Positions 1-12,994 of a stretch of 64,000 bases of DNA are shown here, one piece after another. Under the pieces are notes generated by a model, which saw nothing but the letters and a program-made list of their open reading frames with translations, was not told the DNA's origin and made no database searches. Position numbers and translations under genes: made by a program. The stretch lies in contig CANTFL010001148.1 in the NCBI GenBank assembly GCA_947650285.1, positions 124,001 to 188,000 of the forward strand, written 5' to 3'. This DNA comes from Hyaloperonospora brassicae (taxonomy: Eukaryota > Oomycota > Peronosporomycetes > Peronosporales > Peronosporaceae). The number at the start of each line of letters is the position of its first letter. Position 1 is the first letter of the stretch.

Positions 1-153
1 CTGGGCAAGCTCGACTACCAACTTGCCGTCCTTGTCCACTCCTTGTCGCATCTCGTCAAGATTGTCCGTCCACACATTGCGTACTTGATGTTGCATCGAG
101 TTCGTTCTCAGCGTCGCCTGGTGGCTCCTGGACAATATGACGAGCGTGCGTAG
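1..153 (+). CDS. 3' end of an unidentified gene entering from the left (partial)
   Basis: Frame 1 is open from the first base for 50 codons and ends at a TAG at 151-153. Codon use resembles the real genes here (G/C-rich third positions), and the encoded tail is mixed hydrophobic and basic, ending in APGQYDERA. No start lies inside the window, so this can only be the C-terminal piece of a gene or its last exon. I do not recognise the family. A chance open frame of this size remains possible. Confidence 0.5.
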   Translation: MGKLDYQLAVLVHSLSHLVKIVRPHIAYLMLHRVRSQRRLVAPGQYDERA

Positions 154-2433
154 TGCGCGGCATCAATCGCGTCTGTGCCGCATCGCTTACAAGCAAGAAC
201 AGGCGCTGTGAAGGCAGCGCCATAGCCAGACCCGTGCAGGGCTAGTGGAGCAAGTAGACGAATGAGCTCTAGAGGACGTATTGAAATGTGCACTCGAGGC
301 GAAAACGGATTCGTCCACTGCTTTTTTGTGTCCCTCGCCAGCGCTCGTTACTAGTTTCGTCCTCACTGCAACATAACGTAACGTACGACTACTTGATGAT
401 CTCTAAGCAGGAGAGAAATGAGACCAATACGCAATGACAGACACGTCGTATCACTCGACGACGTTTGCTCATTTAAAAACCGTAAGAATGAGCGCGTCGG
501 ACTCCGTTTAGCGAGTCACGACGCGTGGGGCCAACAACTTCAACGTGAGCTGACGAGCAGGTGGTCTGTTGGAGTGGCAGGTGGGGCAGACCCCACGTCT
601 ACGACCTCCAGTCGCGACGCGGCACTTCCAGCCGCTCGAGCAGAAAGGACCACGAGGGTGTGCCTTGTCGAGTTCGGACCACGTTGCGCCCGGTCAGGAA
701 TGCGTCATTCTGTGCACGACGAAGTGAAGGACGCACGAGCGAGCAGACGGACGGACGGACGGACGCACGTGTGAATGTGACGGCGATTTAAATAAAAAAA
801 GTATGTGTGCGTTGCAGTCACGACGCGACCTCGTGGCCTCACATAAGTCGCATGGGGACTGGAAGTGCACACTGGTCAATATCACGCCGTGAGTAACGCG
901 AAGCCTATCGCAGGGCAACTGAGGACTCCCGGCATACTGTCAACGTATCGGCGGGCTCTCTTCTCAACCTCGCGTTGGGTCGTCCAACGCGACGCCCGAC
1001 AAGGACGTCCGGAACGTATAGCCGGCGCTCGTCGCCAGGCCTCATTCTACGCGCGCTTTCGCGGCCACACAAGATCGACGATCCACGACGTGCAGACGAT
1101 CATAGCGGCGGTCATTTTCCAGTGCGTCAGTAGCGAACGAATGTATCGCGTGCACGATGAATTTCGAGGGGACCACTACTATCATTGACCGACTAACCGA
1201 CTGACTGACTGACTGACTGACTGACTGACTGACTGACTGACTGACTGACTGACTGACTGACTGACTGACTGACTGACTGACTGACTGACTGACTGACTGA
1301 CTGACTGGCTGACTAACCGACTGACTGACTAACCGACTGACTGCGCAAAGTGAGCGGCCGGTCGTTTTGAGGGTGCGTTCACACGCATCCGGCTCTTCCA
1401 CGTCGTAAGCCGCCCTGGCTCTTTCCTCGTCTTTTGTACTACATCGCGCCTTTCACTTGCCAAATGTGTCATCTTCGTCCCTGCGTCACGTTGTAAACGA
1501 CAAAGTGCGGCTCGAAACGGGCGCCAACGTAGCCATACACGGCAAAGTGACGCGCAAGTCGGTCAAAACACCGACCGCTTGCCATCTTCGACCGCAGCGA
1601 TAGGGTCTGCTGGGAGACCCCATCGCTTGCGTCGTGGCCACTCCGATCGTGCGTTGCCGCTCCGTCAGCATCGTCTGCGACCGATCGAGACCGTACCGTC
1701 GGACGGGTTCGCTGCCGATCCAGTGGCTCTCGACACGAGCGCAGACAGCGACGTCCGCATATCTTCTCGCCCTCTTTTACCAAATGCAAAGGACCGTATC
1801 CTCCTCCTCCTCCTCCTCCTTCTTCTTCTTCTTGTAACACTTCTTATACGACCTCGAGCGTCGTGCGGTCCAACTGTATGTGGGTGCGAGCGAGCGGGTG
1901 AGGAGTGGGCGGCACCTGCTCACTCGCTCGCTCGCCACTGGCTCCAGCAGGCGGCCCCTCCACCCTCTGGGCCACGACCTGGTCAGCTGCCGCAACAACG
2001 TGACGACCTCCCGACTTACGTGCGGGAGCGGAGCTGCGCCTCAACAGCAGGCGCACAGTCTGCCCCCCCCCCCCCTCCCGTCCTCCCTCCCGTCCTTGTC
2101 GTCGCTCGCTCGCTCGCCCGATCGATCGGTCGCGCGGCCTCTCTCTCGCACGCGCGCCGCAGTAACCACAGAGGCAGTCGCCGCAGCCCGTTTTGTACCA
2201 GTGACAATACGAACAGCAACAGGAGCAGTGTGTGCAGCGCCCAATCCCTCGCGCGCTCGCTCGCTCGCTCGCGCTCTCCCCTCTCCTCCCCTCCTGTCGT
2301 GGCTTTCTCACAACTCCACTTGCTGCATCTCGCGCGCCCGTCCGTCCGCCCGTCCGCCCGTTCGTCGCTCGGCCACTCCCACAGCGCACATTCGACGACG
2401 ACGACTGACTGACTGACCGATCTGCGCGCGGAG
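154..2433. other. Gene-poor stretch; nothing firmly coding
   Basis: No convincing gene. Open frames at 418-774 (+), 865-1188 (+) and 1469-1840 (-) show no recognisable domain. The frames between 1580 and 2410 are low-complexity Arg/Ser/Leu translations of cytosine-rich, repeat-rich DNA. The stretch holds the CTGA microsatellite at 1190-1343 and a CTC/CTT run at 1800-1834. Its last several hundred bases, rich in CTCGCTCG runs and ending in a short GACT repeat, are the likely promoter and 5' leader of the gene starting at 2434. Confidence 0.5.
1190..1343. repeat. (CTGA)n tetranucleotide microsatellite
   Basis: An uninterrupted run of the 4-bp unit CTGA spans about 1201-1306, with imperfect copies (CTAACCGACTGA-like) on both flanks. 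On the minus strand it reads as Val-Ser-Gln repeats, which explains a spurious 119-residue frame there. Related GTCA/GTCG units recur near several gene starts in the window. Confidence 0.95.
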
Positions 2434-5400
2434 ATGGCAGGAAGCTCCGAGCCCGCGACAGTCCCCACGGCCGCAACCGCCGGCCTCGCGTGCGTCAAGT
2501 GCGGCCGCGACGTGTCCGAAGCCGACGCCTTTTGCATCTACTGCGGCACGAAAGTCAGCTTCTCCCTGTCGCAACGGAAGCTGCCGGCCGCCGTCGACAC
2601 ACAGGCGACATCGCCCGACGCGGCATCGACCGCCGCCGCTGCTCCACCCCCCGCACTTACACCCGCTGACCCCTCACCAGCGGCCACTGCGCCTCCAAAG
2701 CCGACCGCTCCAGCGCCTGTGCCAACGGCCACGACCCCCCCACCGGACCCCGCGCCGAACGCGACGCCAGCGGCGGCCTCTGCGTCAACCGGCGGTCGGC
2801 CCGTGCAGACCAACGCCCCCGCGCCGACCGCAGCCAGTACCGCTCCGGCCGCTGCGCGGCCGTCGCCCATGCCGCCGTCCGTGTCGCTGTCGGCGTCGCA
2901 GCGTCGGCCGCTGCCGGCCGCGCAGTCCACGCGCGCGCCCAGCGAGGGCCGAATGCACGACCACAGCGGCCGCGGGTCGCTCGACGGCGTCCCGTCCGAC
3001 GTCGCGGGCCTCGAGAAGCTCTGGGTGCCCGACAACTTCAGCAACGAGTGCATGGACTGCAAAGCGACGTTTGGGTTCCCCAAGCCGCGGCGCCACCACT
3101 GCCGCGTGTGCGGGCTGCTCTTCTGCCGGCCCTGTGTGAACCACAAGATCCAAGTGCCCGCGTCGTTCGGCTACGGCAACGCGCAGCAGCGGTGCTGCCG
3201 CAACTGCATCACGGCGCTGCAGATGAAGGCCATCACGACGCCGGCCGACGTGTTTGCCCAGCGCCGCGGCCCCGTGACGCGGTCCACGTCGGGCCAAGAG
3301 AGCTACGACGTGCTCGGCGTGTCGAAAGACGCGACGCCCGAGGAGATCGCGGCGCAGTACAAGAAGAAGTCGCGGCTCATGGACCCGACCAAAGTCGAGG
3401 ACCAGGAGACGCTCGAGAAGATCAACGACGCGTACCGGAACTTGCAGGACCCGAGCGCCCGGAGCCGCGACGAGTCGGGGCGGTCGCGCGACTCGAGCGT
3501 CTTGAGCAACGACGCGACGAGTCACTTTGTCTCGGACACGGCCCGGAGCGACCAGACCGAGTGCCAAGTGTGCTTCCGGCCGTTCAAGCTCGGGCGACGG
3601 CAGCACCACTGTCGACGCTGTACGCGCAGTGTCTGCACGCAGTGCAGTGTCGAGTCGAAGCCGATTCCTGAGCTCGGGTTCCCCGTGCCCGTGCGCCACT
3701 GCACGTCGTGCAATGAGAGCCCGCCCAAGTTCATTAAGCCCGTAATGGACCCCGTGTCGAAGCCGCCCGCGGGCTTTGAGTACTTGACGAAGCTCGACAT
3801 CCTCGTGAACATCACGGCCAAGTCGAGTGGGAACACGCCCGACACGGAGACGTACATGCTGAAGACGTACTGCGAGCCGAACGAAGCTGCCGCGCGCGCT
3901 GCGAACTACACGGTGACCGAGTCGGACCGCGCGGTCACGCACGAGTACCAGATCCTCGAAGAGCGCAGCATGGCCGACTTTGAGTGGCTGTTTGTCAAGC
4001 TCGGGGACTTTTCCAACCCGAAAGCGCTGCCGAACTTCCCCGACAAGCGCACGTCGCGCGGTGAGCGGGAGAAAGTGCTGCAGACGTTCTTGTACGGGTG
4101 TATGCTGCATCCGCTGCTGCGGGACGCTGATTGTCTGAAGGCGTTCTTGGCGCTGCCGACCGACCAGTTGCGTCAGCTCCAGAAGAGTGGCAGCAAGTCC
4201 ATGTACGACACGGACGAGTACAATACGCTGATCAAGTCGCTGCGTCTGGAGCTAGAGAAGGCTCAGATCCGCACCAAGGTGAACGGTCTGATCAGTCGCC
4301 AGAAGAAGCAAAAGATGCGTCTCGCGCAGCAGGCGGCTCGTGCCGAGGAGCAGAAGAAGCGCGATGCCGCGCAGAACATTCGTCGTGAGCAGGCGGTCTT
4401 TCGCTTCAAGGCACTTGAGGCGCGCAAGGAGACGCAGACGGAGCGCATGGAGCGTGAGAAGGAGCGCTACGAGAAGCAGTCGAGCACGACGCACATTCTG
4501 TTCTTTGACGTTGTGCGTGACCAGACGGTGCGTAATACGGAGGAAGAGACGCGGATCAAGGAGAAGGTCGAGTTCACCAAGTCGAAAGACAGCTTCCAGC
4601 AGGACACGACGCAATGGAACAACGACATGGCCCAGTGGTCAAAGCACCGTGCTGACTGGTCAGAGGCCCACAATCCTGCTGTGTCGAAGGACATTGCCAA
4701 CGACTTTATCGTGCATTCGTACGGCATCTTCCACTCGTCGCAGGAACAAAAGAACAAGGTGCCACGTGAGCTCATTGACCTGCACACGCAGTTTGTGAAG
4801 ATCCAGGAGAAGGAGCCAGAGCTGTTGGAGGAAGAAGGTAACCTCGTCGATGGTGAATGGATGAAGCTTGCCAAGGAGCGTGAGCACTGGACGAGCAGCC
4901 GGGCGAACATGAAGCGCGAAGACGAGATGTGTCGTGACGAGGATGCCCGCTACAAACAGGAGCACGAGTACGTACGTCTGGAGGCGGAGGCTCGTCAGAA
5001 GAAGGTGAAGACTATCGAGGCCGACCTCTTGGCACTCAAGACGGAGATCAATGCCCGCACACGCTCGATTGCTCAGCGCCGCTCGCGCCACCAGGCTCTC
5101 GATGAAGAGTACGAGCAAGAGTGGCGCGTTGTGCAAACGCAGCGCATCAACACCACGAAGTTGCGTCTGGACGAGCACACTGCGCGTATTACTCGTGGCA
5201 AGAAGCGCACGGATGTTTTCAGCGATCAGCTGGCCCGCCAGATCAAGTCGCAGCGCATGCTGTTGTTCAAGCGTGCTGCCCTCACCGAGGAGCGCAAGGC
5301 AGACTGCATGCTGTTCGATGAACACTGTGAGGATTGCAAAAACACTTTGGATGAAGCCCGCAACGCTCTGGTCATTACGCCCGAGTACGTTGCTCGTCTT

Positions 5401-7575
5401 GAGGCTGACATGAAGGTTCGCGCCAGCGAGTTGCACGCTGTGAAGGACAGCAACAAGCGCATTCCGCAGGAGGGTGGCGATGTCGAGGTGGACGAGCGTG
5501 ACGAGTTCATGAACGACGTGCGCCGCCGCCGTGCCCAGTTCCAGAAGGAGTTGGATGACCAGGCTGTCCAGCTGGAGACGGAAAACAAGCTCTGCGCGTC
5601 TCTGCTAGAGCGCATGAACCAGCACATCAAGAGCCTGGAAGAGGAGGTAACGAATGCTACGCAGGAAGAAAAGATGATTGACCAGTTCGACAAGCTGATA
5701 GAAACGGAGACGAAGTTGTTGGCGGACGAAGAAGCTAAGCGTGAGGAGAAGAAGCGTCTCATTACTGAGTTGATGAACAACGCTGGCAACTGGGTACTCG
5801 ATGCTTTGCACGGACACTCGAGCCGCAAGAAGGTGGAGGCGAACCGTCTTGTCAAGCAGGCTGTGCGTGCTGCTGATCTGCAGAAACTGGTGCAGCACTT
5901 CACGCACCGTGTGATCGACCAGGAGGAGCGTATCATGCGCCAGAAGCAGCGCATTCTGAATGGCGAGCACAAGGTGGAGATGCTCAAGTCATCGGAGAAC
6001 TGGTATCAATACGTGACTGGCCACGCCGCCGACCTTGGCAAGAAGGACATGAAGATTCTTGAAGCCGGCCGCAATGAGCGTACGGAAGACTTGAAGGAGT
6101 CTTCTCGTCTGCAGAAGGATGATGAGGCTGACATTAAGAGCGTCGTGAAGGAACTTGCTATGAGCCGCGATTACGCGAAGGAGAAGGTGGACAAGCGTCA
6201 GGTGTGGGCGCAAGTCGAAGAAGTGTACAGCGTTTCGAAGCCACAGGAGAAGGACGAGGACATGATGATGACGTCGCAAATCCGCAGTCTTCTGCAACAG
6301 CTGGCCGAGGCGTTCGAGATGCTGACGAACCGTCTCCTGGAGGAAGAGGAGAGTTTGCAGCACGCTTCCTCGCAGCTTGAGGGCGAGATCGACTCCATTA
6401 ACGCGTTCATGGAGCGCATGGACAGCGAGGAGAGTGCCTTGTGTGCCACTGAGAAGACTTCGCTCGCGAAGGAGTCGCACGTGCGTCGCTCAGAAGCTGA
6501 TCTGATCGAGCAGCGCGCGCGTGCTCTGATCGACAGCTACAAGCAGATGCAGGCTGAGCACATGAAGTACCCTGTCGAGTTGGGCAAGGTCAGGAGCCGT
6601 CGCGCTGAGCGTGAGAGGCCGATTCTGCCACGCGAGGCGGAGCTCGAGGCTGCGAAGAAGCTTATCAAGAACCGCAACTACTACGACCGGAAGGCGTGCG
6701 CTGAGTTTGCAAAGCGCTTCAAGGTGGACCACGAAATGAAGGAGGTGCGCGATGTATTCGACTGGCTGAAGCTTGTCATTGAGCGCGATATTAAGCGCAT
6801 GGAGAAGTGGCTTGACTCGAGTCGCAAGGAGCGTAAGGAGATTGAGAACCTGAAGGTGAAGGGCAAAGAGATCAACTGGGACGAAGACACCCTCGAGCGT
6901 ATTCCTGCGCTCAAAAGCATTCAGAAGAAGATGGCTCGTCAAAACGGTTCCTCTTCTAGTCACAAGGGCAGCAACAACGAGGCAAAGCTCGCTGACGCAG
7001 TGCACCCGTCAGAGCAGTGGATTGTGGAGCTCCTGAAGTTCAAGAAGAACATTTCGGAGATTGACATTAAACTGCTGAAGGAGATCAGCGTGGCGATCGA
7101 TGCGGCTGTGAGTGAGGAGGACGTGGTGAACGCGAATTTGAAGAAGATGAAGACGGACAAGGAGTATGTGCTCAACAGCATTCGCTTTATTGACCAGGAA
7201 GAGGCCAAGGCCATCCGCAGTACGGGTAAGGGCGGCGTGCCTGGCCGTCACAGCCCTGGCTCGGACAGCGGCAGCTACGTGAACGGCGATGAGCAGCCGA
7301 CCCCGAAGTCTCGCACGCCGTCGCCGAACCCGGCGCGAGCTGCATCACCGAACCCAGCACGAGCTGCATCACCGAGCCCGGCCCGCGCTCCGTCACCGAG
7401 CCCGGCACGTGCTGCGTCGCCAGCCCCGTCGAAGCCAACTGCATCGCCAGCCCCGTCGAAGCCAACTGCATCGCCGCGTAGATCGCCACCAAGTAGCTCG
7501 AAGTCGGTACCTTCGGTACCGGCGGCACCCGTGCCGCGTCCCGCTTTGGCAAAACCTCGGTCGGAGGAGTTCTAG
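2434..7575 (+). CDS. Zinc-ribbon / FYVE / J-like / FYVE / PX / coiled-coil protein, 1713 aa
   Basis: A single uninterrupted exon from ATG at 2434. Domains in order: a zinc ribbon (Cys20, 23, 34, 37); a Pro/Ala/Thr-rich linker; a FYVE finger at about 197-258 with the WVPD lead, an RRHHCR-type core and paired cysteines; a DnaJ-like segment at about 290-345 ([10 protein letters not shown]) in which the HPD triplet is replaced by MDP; a second FYVE-type finger at about 377-426 ([10 protein letters not shown] core, no WxxD lead); a PX-like domain at about 448-575; then about 1000 residues of charged coiled coil and a C-terminal Ser-Pro-x-Pro-Ala-Arg-Ala repeat. FYVE and PX domains bind PI3P on endosomes, so an endosomal tether or trafficking role is likely (inference). 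The J-like part should not stimulate Hsp70, because HPD is missing. I know no single-domain family that covers the whole protein. Confidence 0.9.
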   Translation: MAGSSEPATVPTAATAGLACVKCGRDVSEADAFCIYCGTKVSFSLSQRKLPAAVDTQATSPDAASTAAAAPPPALTPADPSPAATAPPKPTAPAPVPTATTPPPDPAPNATPAAASASTGGRPVQTNAPAPTAASTAPAAARPSPMPPSVSLSASQRRPLPAAQSTRAPSEGRMHDHSGRGSLDGVPSDVAGLEKLWVPDNFSNECMDCKATFGFPKPRRHHCRVCGLLFCRPCVNHKIQVPASFGYGNAQQRCCRNCITALQMKAITTPADVFAQRRGPVTRSTSGQESYDVLGVSKDATPEEIAAQYKKKSRLMDPTKVEDQETLEKINDAYRNLQDPSARSRDESGRSRDSSVLSNDATSHFVSDTARSDQTECQVCFRPFKLGRRQHHCRRCTRSVCTQCSVESKPIPELGFPVPVRHCTSCNESPPKFIKPVMDPVSKPPAGFEYLTKLDILVNITAKSSGNTPDTETYMLKTYCEPNEAAARAANYTVTESDRAVTHEYQILEERSMADFEWLFVKLGDFSNPKALPNFPDKRTSRGEREKVLQTFLYGCMLHPLLRDADCLKAFLALPTDQLRQLQKSGSKSMYDTDEYNTLIKSLRLELEKAQIRTKVNGLISRQKKQKMRLAQQAARAEEQKKRDAAQNIRREQAVFRFKALEARKETQTERMEREKERYEKQSSTTHILFFDVVRDQTVRNTEEETRIKEKVEFTKSKDSFQQDTTQWNNDMAQWSKHRADWSEAHNPAVSKDIANDFIVHSYGIFHSSQEQKNKVPRELIDLHTQFVKIQEKEPELLEEEGNLVDGEWMKLAKEREHWTSSRANMKREDEMCRDEDARYKQEHEYVRLEAEARQKKVKTIEADLLALKTEINARTRSIAQRRSRHQALDEEYEQEWRVVQTQRINTTKLRLDEHTARITRGKKRTDVFSDQLARQIKSQRMLLFKRAALTEERKADCMLFDEHCEDCKNTLDEARNALVITPEYVARLEADMKVRASELHAVKDSNKRIPQEGGDVEVDERDEFMNDVRRRRAQFQKELDDQAVQLETENKLCASLLERMNQHIKSLEEEVTNATQEEKMIDQFDKLIETETKLLADEEAKREEKKRLITELMNNAGNWVLDALHGHSSRKKVEANRLVKQAVRAADLQKLVQHFTHRVIDQEERIMRQKQRILNGEHKVEMLKSSENWYQYVTGHAADLGKKDMKILEAGRNERTEDLKESSRLQKDDEADIKSVVKELAMSRDYAKEKVDKRQVWAQVEEVYSVSKPQEKDEDMMMTSQIRSLLQQLAEAFEMLTNRLLEEEESLQHASSQLEGEIDSINAFMERMDSEESALCATEKTSLAKESHVRRSEADLIEQRARALIDSYKQMQAEHMKYPVELGKVRSRRAERERPILPREAELEAAKKLIKNRNYYDRKACAEFAKRFKVDHEMKEVRDVFDWLKLVIERDIKRMEKWLDSSRKERKEIENLKVKGKEINWDEDTLERIPALKSIQKKMARQNGSSSSHKGSNNEAKLADAVHPSEQWIVELLKFKKNISEIDIKLLKEISVAIDAAVSEEDVVNANLKKMKTDKEYVLNSIRFIDQEEAKAIRSTGKGGVPGRHSPGSDSGSYVNGDEQPTPKSRTPSPNPARAASPNPARAASPSPARAPSPSPARAASPAPSKPTASPAPSKPTASPRRSPPSSSKSVPSVPAAPVPRPALAKPRSEEF

Positions 7576-8751
7576 ATAGAGAGAGGATTGTAAGGTTTGG
7601 CGACTGGCGAGCGGCTTGAGGATCTTCTCTGACGTCGGTATCTATGTGAAGGACTAGCCGCTCTCATGTTCCTTGTTGATATGCCCATTTTCAACGCATG
7701 TGTGCTTTTTTGAAGAATGGTCGACAGTGATTTTTTGTTGTTGCTGTGCTTCTTGTCTCGGTCGCAGCAGCTCCTTCGAAGTGGCTTCGCTGACACGCAT
7801 GTTAGTTGTACATGACGTCTAGAAGATACCATTTGATATGTCTAGAGGACACCATGCGGGAAATTTGCTCGATCCAAGTGTCGATCAGTACGTCAAAAGT
7901 GTCTGTTGGATACAGTCATGACGTCTTTGTCGTCGAGAAGGAGTAGCAAGTAAGTGCAGTCGGTTTTGATGTCAAGAAGAGTGCGTTGCTAGTTCAAGTG
8001 GAAGCGGAGAGTGCTTTGACACATACGTTCTGTCTTGCGGCACTCCGTGTCGCTGCGTACAGGGACGACGTGGACTATAGAAGACAGATGGAGTCTCTTG
8101 CGTCGGCTCAACGCTTGACAAGTGAATTAATTGAGACTCAAGTGACGAGTGGCAATTGCTGCCCCGGGAGACTCGTCTGGCGGACGAAGTAGTGCGACGT
8201 CAGTACACGAGAGCTGCGTCGATAACGACTACGTAACTGGGGTTTTCGTCGCGCTGTCATGCTTTGCCCGTAGATCGCTCTTCGACGCCCTCGTGTCCAG
8301 GTGGACACTATACACGTCTGAAGGGTCATCCCTTTTGACGACATGATGCAGTTGGGCGTGCGTGCGGTTGTTGTGGAGACGGTCCTCTGCTGGTTTCCGC
8401 GGAAGGCAAACAAACCGTCGACATCGGTATGGATCGAAACGAAATGAGCGCAGAGCTGACGCGACGAATGAGGCCATGGACGGGTATCGTCGACTCGATA
8501 TCTCCGTTGTACGTTTTCTGCAGATTGACAGCCGCAAGGTCTGGCACCCCAAATGAGCGCGGGCAAAGCTCGTGCAGATCTACCACCACAAACCACAAGT
8601 CGTCGGACGTCTTGTTCTCTGCCGTGACATCATCCACGAAATCACACGCCAGCTTGTTGGCAGACGAGGGTCCTAAAGCACTCGAGTTTTCTCGCCTCAC
8701 CCGCAAGTTCGGATTGTGTGCATACACTTTTCCAGCAAGCACGCCCGTCGT
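7576..8751. other. Intergenic region between convergent genes; no gene seen
   Basis: This stretch lies between the 3' ends of two convergent genes. A 138-codon minus-strand frame (8326-8742) has a coding-like composition but begins at GTG with no ATG near its start, and it lies just downstream of the stop at 8752. It is better read as 3' untranslated sequence or chance. No repeats or RNA genes were recognised. Confidence 0.5.
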
Positions 8752-9425
8752 CTACTCGTTTCGCTGGGCAATGTACGCCGCAATGTCTTGCTGCAGGATC
8801 TCTCGATGGTGCTTGTCTCTGCGTTCTTGTGAGTCAACCATTGACGGTCTGGGCAAGACCGTCGTCGCCTGCTCCCTGTTGTTCCCTTCTGTCTCGCCGG
8901 ACTTTAGCACGCTCAACGCTGCGTCAATCTTGCTCTCACGTGCAGCTGGCGCGTCTTCCACGGTCTCTGTCTTTTCCTTTCTTGCTTCACTCGGTGCCGC
9001 CTCTGCCCCTGTTGCAGCACGTTTCGGTCGACTCGCCAGTGCTTCTTCCTCGAGTCGTCGAAGCCGATCGCGCATCTCCTGAAGAGCATTAGCAAGCACG
9101 AGGTCCTTGTGCTGTCGCGCGTGGACCACGTTCAGCTCACTTTCCACCTGTTCGAGACGCGCGGCCTCGTTCTCGCGCTCCATGCGCTTCTTTACAGAGT
9201 ACAGGTATAGCCCCAGCACTGTACCCGGTCCAAAGGCGAACAATCCGTACACCAACTTGCGTCTCGGAGACAGCAAATTCCTACAACGCAGCACCCCCCA
9301 CCCAGCCCACAATACGTTAGTACACACATCAGTAGTCAGCAGTCCTTGTCACTGCCGTCGTCACTGACGTACTCGAGCGCGTCGGGAGGTGCGTTCGAGA
9401 AGAGCATTTTCATTCTGCTGGTCAT
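8752..9425 (-). CDS. Small single-pass membrane protein with coiled coil, 193 aa (unknown)
   Basis: Two exons: 9425-9373 and 9280-8752. The donor (GTACGT) and acceptor (TTGTAG) join in phase 2 to give 194 codons including the stop. The joined start reads MTSRMKML, and the intron supplies the only good ATG, since the downstream frame alone opens at GTG. Right after the join comes a basic patch (SPRRK) and one hydrophobic helix (LVYGLFAFGPGTVLGLYLY), then a charged, Glu/Arg-rich segment likely to be coiled. A short basic N-terminus plus one helix suits a mitochondrial or other organelle membrane protein, but that is inference. The family is not recognised. Confidence 0.65.
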
Positions 9426-9868
9426 GACGATCGATGTTCGACGACGTTAGGTGAGGAGCTCCCGAATGGCTGCAAATTGCTTAAGTTCGCCTAAAGTGCG
9501 GGACAATGCCCGGCTGTTGTTCGTAACCGCGATGTGTTCATCCGAGCTATGCTTCTTTTTCTGCGGCTGTTTTGTTTGTCCGACGGCGTTATGCGCGCCA
9601 TGTCGAGTGGGTCATAACTACACGGCAACAACAAAAACGCCACGACCTCTTTCCCACATGCCCACGTTGTTTTTTGTTTTACGGTCTCGGTCCCCACTCT
9701 GCTCGTGACGGTGCTGCACACAAGTCGACGTGTTTGCTCTACGCCAACAGTTGCGGGATCGAGCGATCGCACGACATGCTGCCAGTGGGTGCGACTACAC
9801 TACCACCAGTCGATTGCGGCACTGCAACCACGTCGTGGCTCGTGAGCGACTGCACGTCGTCCAGGCTG

Positions 9869-10851
9869 CTAGTGCTCTTTGTACAGAAACTCATTGGACA
9901 CCCACTGGGCGCCCGCGCTGCCCGAGTTGACCACCTCCAGCGTCTTGTTGCGGATCTCGTCCGCCTTCGAGCGGCTCGTGCCTCGCAGCCAGATCTCAAA
10001 GCGGTAGTTGTTGCCCGCGTCCTTCTTGTCCTTCTTGTTGTTCTGTTACAGCAGGTGACCGAGTCACAATGGCAACAGGGAGGAAGAAAACAGACATCGG
10101 TAGACCGACTGTTAGCCCCATCCACGCATCGCCCTGTGCTGTAGCAGAAACCCGTCTACGACCTTGTGAATCACTCGAACACCCGTGACTTCGTTGCCCG
10201 GATCAATGAGCTCACCGACAGCTCCAAGCACGAGTTTCTCCCAAAACTCATCGAGCTCTTGAGCTCCCACGTCTGACAAATGCATCGTAGTCATTGCATC
10301 ATCAACATCAGCATCAGCACAATCAGTCAGTCAATCAGTCAGTCAATTGATCAATCGATCCACACCACAAACGCCTTTATCCTGAGAGCCCCTCGACACA
10401 GTGCCAAACACGCATAACCTTTTCGGATGGACCACTCGCCCCCGTTCTTGTTCTCGGGATCTTCCCACTCCGGTACAATACCGTCTTTGAACACAGCAAA
10501 GCCCTCGACCGTCCGGTCTGCGAATTTCTTGCGGGTAAAGCCATCAAACAGCACTTGGCTACTCGTGTGTTGCAATGCGTACCGGTATACCGCAACAGCA
10601 TATCGTGAACCCGTCAAATACGAAACCGAAAAAACACGATAAGCGACGACTTTAACCCGTCGACAAGCGACGTCATGGTCGTACCTCGGGGACGGGATGT
10701 TGTTCCAGTAGCCCCAGAACTCTTCGACGGTGCGGAACGTGCACAGCTTGAACAGCTTGTCGCCGTACGACATGTTCTTTCCCTGCTCGCGCTGCTCCCA
10801 TATCGCCCAGGGCTCGTTAAGTTCGTGGGGCTGCTTGTCTCCAGCCGCCAT
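9869..10851 (-). CDS. EIF4E: eIF4E-family cap-binding translation initiation factor, 196 aa
   Basis: Four exons: 10851-10685, 10558-10419, 10272-10163 and 10042-9869. All phases agree and total 197 codons including the stop. The protein has the eIF4E core: NEPWAIWEQ, GDKLFKLCTF, TVEEFWGYWNNIPSPS, the cap-pocket PEWEDP, GGEW, a GVRVIHK strand and the late YRFEIWLRG strand with its DEIRNKTLEVV helix. It should bind the mRNA 5' cap. The position that normally holds the first cap-stacking Trp (in the loop after WAIW) appears to be Tyr (MSYGDKL), as in class II/4EHP-like members, so this may be a regulatory or divergent paralogue. Intron 2 contains a GTCA-type repeat. The gene lies 191 bp downstream of the hydratase gene on the same strand. 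Confidence 0.9.
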
Positions 10852-11042
10852 TGCGTGTCGTGACTGTTATACTGTATCGATATCCTGCTCGGCGGGTTTG
10901 TTTGGTCGCTTCCACAACGCATGTGATTGGCACAAAGAAGTCGACTCAAAATCCACCAATCACCATTCATCGTCGTCGTTATCATCATGCACAACTACCG
11001 CACGAATCGAGTCGGGTGAGCACACAGTCCGATTCGACAGTT

Positions 11043-12112
<1,070 letters not shown>

Positions 12113-12373
12113 GGGACTGCCGCCGAAATTGACAAGTGCGCGGGTGTTCAATACGCAGGTAGGTAGGTATACACGTCGCAGCTGCTCGATGTCGGTACTG
12201 GGGTCGGTACTCATCGGTCCGCTGAGCCACCGGTCTCGTACCGAAATCGCGCGGTATGTGTCGAACCGGTAGGTCGATGTTGCACGAAGCGGCGGGGCGC
12301 AACGACTGGCTGGCGGCGGCTGCTGGTCCCCGCAGCAGCGGGCCGACCCATTCAGCAAAATCGTCGCAGGAGC
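12113..12373. promoter_or_regulatory. Probable bidirectional promoter, AUH-like gene / eL15
   Basis: Only 261 bp separate the divergent ATGs at 12112 (-) and 12374 (+). No TATA box or oomycete-type initiator was confidently seen. The assignment rests on head-to-head spacing alone. Confidence 0.4.
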
Positions 12374-12994
12374 ATGGGAGCGTACAAGTACCTGGAGGAG
12401 CTCTGGAAGCGCAAGCAGTCGGACGTGCTGCGCTTTCTGCTGCGTGTGCGTGCGTGGGAGTACCGTCAGCTGCCGGTGATCCACCGCGTGACGGGCCCCA
12501 CGCGCGTGGACAAGGCCCGTCGTCTCGGCTACAAGGCCAAGCAGGGCTACGTGATTGTGCGAGTGGCCGTGCGTCGCGGTGGCCGCAAGCGCCCGAACTC
12601 GAAGGGGATTGTCTACGGCAAGCCCAAGCACCACGGCATCAACGAGCTCAAGTTCGAGCGCAACCTGCGCTCGGTGGCCGAAGAGCGCGCGGGCAACAAG
12701 TTTACCAACTTGCGCGTGCTCAACTCGTACTGGGTGAACCAGGACGCGACGTACAAGTACTTTGAGATCATCATGGTCGACCACTCGCACAAGGTGATCC
12801 GTCGCGACCCGCGCATCAACTGGATCGTCAATGCCGTGCACAAGGGCCGCCAGCAGCGCGGCCTCACGTCGGCCGGTCGCCAGGGCCGGGGGCTGCGCAA
12901 ACGCGGCCACCGCGCCAACAAGATCATTGGCTCGTCGTTCCGCCAGAACTGGAAGCGTCGGAACACGCTGTCGCTGCGCCGCTACCGGTCGTAG
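12374..12994 (+). CDS. RPL15: Large-subunit ribosomal protein eL15, 206 aa
   Basis: A single-exon, full-length match to the eukaryotic/archaeal L15e family, whose usual length is about 204 residues. It has the invariant start [17 protein letters not shown], the [20 protein letters not shown] segment, the [20 protein letters not shown] block, and the very basic C-terminus ending in [10 protein letters not shown]. It is a structural component of the 60S subunit that contacts 28S rRNA. Codon use is strongly biased to G/C third positions, as expected for a highly expressed gene. The start is fixed by family conservation. Confidence 0.98.
   Translation: MGAYKYLEELWKRKQSDVLRFLLRVRAWEYRQLPVIHRVTGPTRVDKARRLGYKAKQGYVIVRVAVRRGGRKRPNSKGIVYGKPKHHGINELKFERNLRSVAEERAGNKFTNLRVLNSYWVNQDATYKYFEIIMVDHSHKVIRRDPRINWIVNAVHKGRQQRGLTSAGRQGRGLRKRGHRANKIIGSSFRQNWKRRNTLSLRRYRS

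Noticed and set aside
418..774. 118-codon plus-strand ORF with ATG
   Set aside because: It is Arg/Thr/Ser-rich with no domain, overlaps another frame of similar quality and lies in repeat-rich DNA.
1190..1343. Possible CRISPR-like or satellite array
   Set aside because: The unit is 4 bp and has no spacers; the setting is eukaryotic.
1042..1401. Ser/Gln/Val repeat protein on the minus strand
   Set aside because: It is only the translation of the CTGA microsatellite.
2785..4110. 441-codon minus-strand open frame
   Set aside because: It lies antisense to the FYVE/PX gene and is a by-product of that gene's G/C-rich third positions. It is Arg/Leu/Val-rich without any domain.
8326..8742. 138-codon minus-strand frame with coding-like composition
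   Set aside because: It opens at GTG, has no ATG in its first 100 codons and begins right after the stop of the upstream gene. It is probably 3' UTR.
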